Assembly: GCA_963678705.1 (NCBI GenBank)
Contig: OY783212.1
Coordinates: 7,316,001 to 7,380,000, forward strand
Direction of reading: 5' to 3'
Origin: Panorpa germanica
Taxonomy: Eukaryota; Arthropoda; Insecta; Mecoptera; Panorpidae
Length of the DNA: 64,000 nucleotides
In this document: one piece after another, positions 61,301 to 64,000 of the stretch
How positions within the stretch are numbered: position 1 is the first letter of the stretch
Layout of the letters: every line of letters begins with the position of its first letter
Notes under the pieces: model-generated
What the model saw: only the letters and a program-made list of their open reading frames with translations
What the model was told of the DNA's origin: nothing
Databases searched by the model: none
Position numbers and translations under genes: made by a program

Positions 61301-64000
61301 TTCCATCTCTGGTTGGTTCAATATTGGAGATGAGTTTGATACCAGATGCAGAACTAAGAAAGGCAACCATACCAATATTTTTTGATATGATGCAATGTGA
61401 ATATTATTCTTCAAAACATATACCGGAATCTTATGGCAATACCAAAAGAGATTCTAGTCACAATAAAGGACATTTCTCTGAATTTGAAAATGAAATGATC
61501 GCTAAACTTGATATATTGGTTGAAGGTAAAATATATTTTTTATTGTAAAATTGAGAACAAATATTCAAAGATTAAAAATATATAATACTTAGCGTACCTG
61601 AACATTTGGAACAACAAAGTTTAAACCATATATGAAACTATTTTTAGCTTAAGTTAATTTGCTAATATTTGCCTTTATTATTATAAATATCTGATTAATT
61701 TGGGTTATATTAAGAGTTAAGTTAACGTAAAGTATTATAATTTTAGGAGGACGAGGAGATGCTTTATATGCACAACAGTTTAAAGAAATTATGAGTAATC
61801 TCTGTGACAAACATGCAACATTACGATCAGAAGGACTTAAATTTGTAAATATCATAACACGACTTATGGAAAGATTATTAGAATATCGATGTATAATCAA
61901 TGATGAAAATAAAGAAAATAGAATGGCTTGTACCGTCAGTCTACTGGTATAAATACTATTTCATTTTCATAATATTATGTATTTGTAACATATTTTTTAA
62001 TATAATATGTAAGTAAAATAAAATATTTATAATTTGTTTTAGGATTTTTACTCTGATATCAATCGTAAAGAAATGTATATTCGATATGTTAATAAATTAT
62101 GCGATCTACATCTGGAATGTGAAAATTATACGGAAGCAGCCTTTACTTTACAGCTTCATAGTAATTTGTTAAAATGGTCTGATGCAATGTTATCTCCGTT
62201 ATTAAAGTCACATAAATTTCCTAATTGTCAATCTCATCGACAACTTAAAGAAAGTTTATATTACCGAATAATAGAGTATTTTGATAAAGGAAAAATGTGG
62301 GAATGTGCCTTAGACGTTTGTAAAGAACTTGTAACTCAATATGAAGATGAGATTTACGATTATTACCATCTAAGTGATTTGTTACGCCGTATGTCCGATT
62401 TCTATGATTCCATCATGAAGCCAATTAGAGCTGAACCTGAATATTTCAGGGTGGCCTATTATGGCAGAGGTTTTCCACCATTCCTACAGAATAAGGTATT
62501 TAATTTTAAGCATATAAAAGTAATAAATCGAAAAGATGTAACAATTATTACTTTTCGCAGGTTTATGTGTATCGAGGGAAGGAATATGAGAGGTTATCTG
62601 ATTTTAGTTCAAGGATATTAAATACGTTACCTCATGCTGAATTAATGGGAACTCTTACACCACCTGGTGATGATATAAAAGAGTCTCAAGGACAATGTAA
62701 GATGATTAATGCTACTTAAATGTTATTTATTCTAAATTTTATGTTTATAATGATTTCATTTTCATAGATCTTCAAATCAATAAGGTTGAACCAGTTATGG
62801 AAGACCGGAGACATCGGTTTTCTGGTAAACCGGTTAATGAACAAATATTAAAATACCACAAGGTTAATAATATCAAAACATTTAGATTCAACCGACCATT
62901 CCATCAGAAAGGTAAAAAATCTAATTTTAATTTGAAATATTTCAAATTATATTAATGATTTCACTTTCATACCTTAACAACATGATTCTCTAGATCCATT
63001 AATTCCTGATCAAAATGAATTTGCTACCTTATGGCTTGAGAGAACAGTGTTATATACATCGGATCCGTTACCTGGAATTTTAAGACGATTCCCAGTTAGA
63101 TCTTCTGAAACATTTAATGTAATTTAATTTTTAACATTATTGTGGTTGAATTATAATTGTCAAACTTTTAACTTGTTAACATTGAATCACACTTTTTCAG
63201 ATTTCTCCACTGCTAAATGCTATTGAAACAATGGAAGCTGCAAATAAATCACTGCGCGATCTTATTATTAGTTATCGAAATGATACTTCTTTGGCATTAA
63301 ATCCATTAAGCTTAAAGTTAAACGGTATTGTTGAATACAGAATATGTAATATGTAATGTCATATTTATTCCTCAGCATTATTATTTTAATTTATAGGAAT
63401 TGTTGATGCGGCTGTCATGGGAGGTGTAACAAATTATGAAAAAGCATTTTTTTCGGAAGAATATCAAAATGCTAATCCTGATGATGCTATAATAATTAAA
63501 AAATTACAAGATTCAATTGCTTTACAAATTCCGTTACTAGAACTTGGTAAACAAATTAAAGCGTGTGTAACTATAAAATTACCAAAATTACAGTTTTAAA
63601 ATTAATACGAGACTTATATTTTTATATAGGAATAACAATTCATAAACAAAGAGCACCGCCTAGTTTACTACCACTGAATAACAGGCTTGAAGAATGTTTC
63701 CTTGAAATGAGAACTCATGTGGAAGCAAAATATGGGAAAAGGGTAAATATTAAGAATAATATGAAGGTACATATTTATTTGATTTATTTTACTTGTAATA
63801 TTGTTGTAGAACTGCGACATAAAATTCGATAATGATTCATCTGTAACAATGAGAAGACATTTTGGACGTGGCCACTCAAATGCTGATGCACATCGTTTGT
63901 CCGAAGCTAGTCTGGGATCATCTGAGTAAGTAATCAAAAATAAATATATGTAAGATTTTCTAAATTTCTATTGCTGTGTTTCTAACCCTGCTAATTGCTT
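43388..64000 (+). CDS. mbc: DOCK1/myoblast city Rac exchange factor (3' end outside window)
   Basis: Cytoplasmic/membrane-recruited GEF that works with ELMO to activate Rac in myoblast fusion, cell migration and engulfment. Coding exons: 43388-43433, 50609-50886, 51033-51302, 51372-51602, 51725-51981, 52136-52259, 52330-52635, 52738-53369, 53446-53627, 53767-53899, 53999-54173, 59566-59724, 60371-60585, 60679-60730, 60830-60989, 61280-61525, 61747-61946, 62043-62495, 62561-62696, 62768-62911, 62994-63118, 63201-63324, 63397-63546, 63630-63742, 63810-63925. All phases agree (1,675 codons plus 2 nt), so 200-300 C-terminal residues lie outside. N-terminal SH3 (about 11-70, W45, GIFP 58-61), DHR-1/C2 (about 415-600) and DHR-2 GEF domain (about 1190-1600, with [10 protein letters not shown] at 1550-1559). 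It matches DOCK1/2/5 rather than DOCK3/4 ([24 protein letters not shown]). An in-frame TAA at 43343 supports the start. Confidence 0.96.
44395..44520 (+). mobile_element. Possible SINE relic
   Basis: GTGTTGACGGTTCGATTTCCGG carries a Pol III B-box-like GGTTCGATTTC comparable to the other SINE copies. What follows is too diverged to align confidently. Confidence 0.4.
46205..46295 (-). mobile_element. TIR element family A, relic A7
   Basis: GTCCAATTATTTTGTTTAAA, then AACAATTAAAA, then TTTAATTATTAAAGGGACAA follow the same order as the left third of A1/A2. Neither terminus remains. Confidence 0.5.
46877..47382 (+). mobile_element. TIR element family A, truncated copy A5
   Basis: Begins AATGGGCTTTGTCCTC (one base deleted, GTG to TG), follows A3/A4 closely through GTAAGGTTGGTAACCTTAC and CTTTAATAATTAAAG, and stops at CTCTTAACATAT. 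About 120 bp and the right TIR are missing. It lies in mbc intron 1 in the sense orientation. Confidence 0.82.
53675..53716. repeat. Dispersed palindromic motif in mbc intron 9
   Basis: ATGTATCTGATACGTTTAAA continuing through CTTATCTGCTATATACAT is an imperfect palindrome centred on GTTTAAAC. It shares the word GCAGATA(C/A)GTTTA with 35846-35870, 38017-38043 and partly 42481-42537. Confidence 0.6.
55906..56497 (+). mobile_element. Internally deleted mariner transposon
   Basis: 588-bp element (55908-56495) flanked by TA on both sides, with long inverted termini CGAGGCGTGTTTTTTAAGTA / TACTTAAAAAACACGCCTCG that continue for about 30 bp. The ends are nearly perfect, so it is fairly recent. It is a non-autonomous deletion derivative that could be mobilised only by a transposase supplied elsewhere. 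It lies inside mbc intron 11. Confidence 0.95.
56071..56395 (+). pseudogene. Mariner transposase, central part deleted
   Basis: Residues 1-55 from ATG 56071 form the N-terminal helix-turn-helix DNA-binding region ([27 protein letters not shown]). Just after 56230 the reading frame shifts and the sequence jumps to the region containing the catalytic LLHDNARPH block, read in another frame, followed directly by the last residues (NIHGNYVEK) and TAG near 56393. Most of the catalytic domain is missing, so no active enzyme can be made. Confidence 0.9.
57655..57760 (+). mobile_element. SINE relic
   Basis: TCATGCTTTCGGGTTCAAGT keeps a B-box-like GGTTCAAGTTC, then TTTTGGATTTGATTGTAGTT resembles the SINE core. 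It is diverged and lacks the 3' half. Confidence 0.5.
58284..58403 (+). other. Coding-like island in mbc intron 11
   Basis: A 40-codon open stretch that is GC-richer than its surroundings, with a hydrophilic, balanced composition (key parts [10 protein letters not shown] and [14 protein letters not shown]). It is preceded by AAG and followed by the donor-like GTATGT. It is exactly 120 nt and would keep phase 0 between mbc exons 11 and 12. The upstream acceptor has no good pyrimidine tract. I do not recognise the peptide; it may be a cassette exon or a fragment of an unrelated gene. Confidence 0.35.
60040..60250. repeat. Degenerate repeats in mbc intron 12
   Basis: CGTACTATTCTTACC at 60175 and CGTATTATTCTTACC at 60220 repeat with a 45-bp spacing, and related words (some inverted, such as AGTAAGAAG near 60107) occur through the block. 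It looks like an old inverted or tandem repeat. Confidence 0.4.

Overview
This is an AT-rich animal nuclear segment, almost certainly from an insect. The reasons are short GT-AG introns of about 60-110 bp inside conserved genes, a myoblast city/DOCK1 orthologue, an I-group non-LTR retrotransposon with RNase H, mariner, hAT-like and Helitron-like elements, and tRNA-derived SINEs. I cannot fix the order from sequence alone; Hymenoptera would fit, but that is a guess.

Layout. Bases 1-32,000 hold no conserved host gene that I recognise and are a graveyard of mobile DNA. The main occupant is a full-length LINE (3092-8852) with two intact ORFs and a 12-bp target-site duplication, lodged just downstream of a decayed mariner transposase remnant. 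Around it lie five copies of an unclassified inverted-repeat family (TIR AATGGGCTTGTGTCCT; two further copies lie in the gene-bearing half), a hAT-type MITE with a perfect 8-bp TSD, a Helitron-like 5' end, a tandem array beside a palindromic element, several other TIR elements, and a tRNA-derived SINE family. Two of the SINEs carry younger TIR elements nested inside them.

Bases 32,000-64,000 carry four conserved genes whose exon structures can be read completely or nearly so. HtrA2/Omi (+, 5 exons, 403 aa) is a mitochondrial serine protease with a PDZ domain. NAGK (-, 6 exons, 345 aa) is GlcNAc kinase, with a 3.4-kb first intron and one GC-AG intron. A hexosaminidase D-like GH20 enzyme (+, 4 coding exons, 593 aa) has an N-terminal membrane anchor. 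mbc/DOCK1 (+, 25 coding exons seen, about 1,675 codons) runs off the right edge and has a 7.2-kb first intron and a 5.4-kb intron 11.

How they relate: HtrA2 and NAGK converge. NAGK and the hexosaminidase are divergent across about 840 bp, so a glycosidase that can free amino sugars sits head-to-head with the kinase that salvages GlcNAc. mbc is an independent Rac-activating cytoskeletal gene. The best candidates for something new are the unclassified TIR family, the nested SINE insertions, the hexosaminidase/NAGK divergent pair, and a 120-nt in-frame coding-like island in mbc intron 11.
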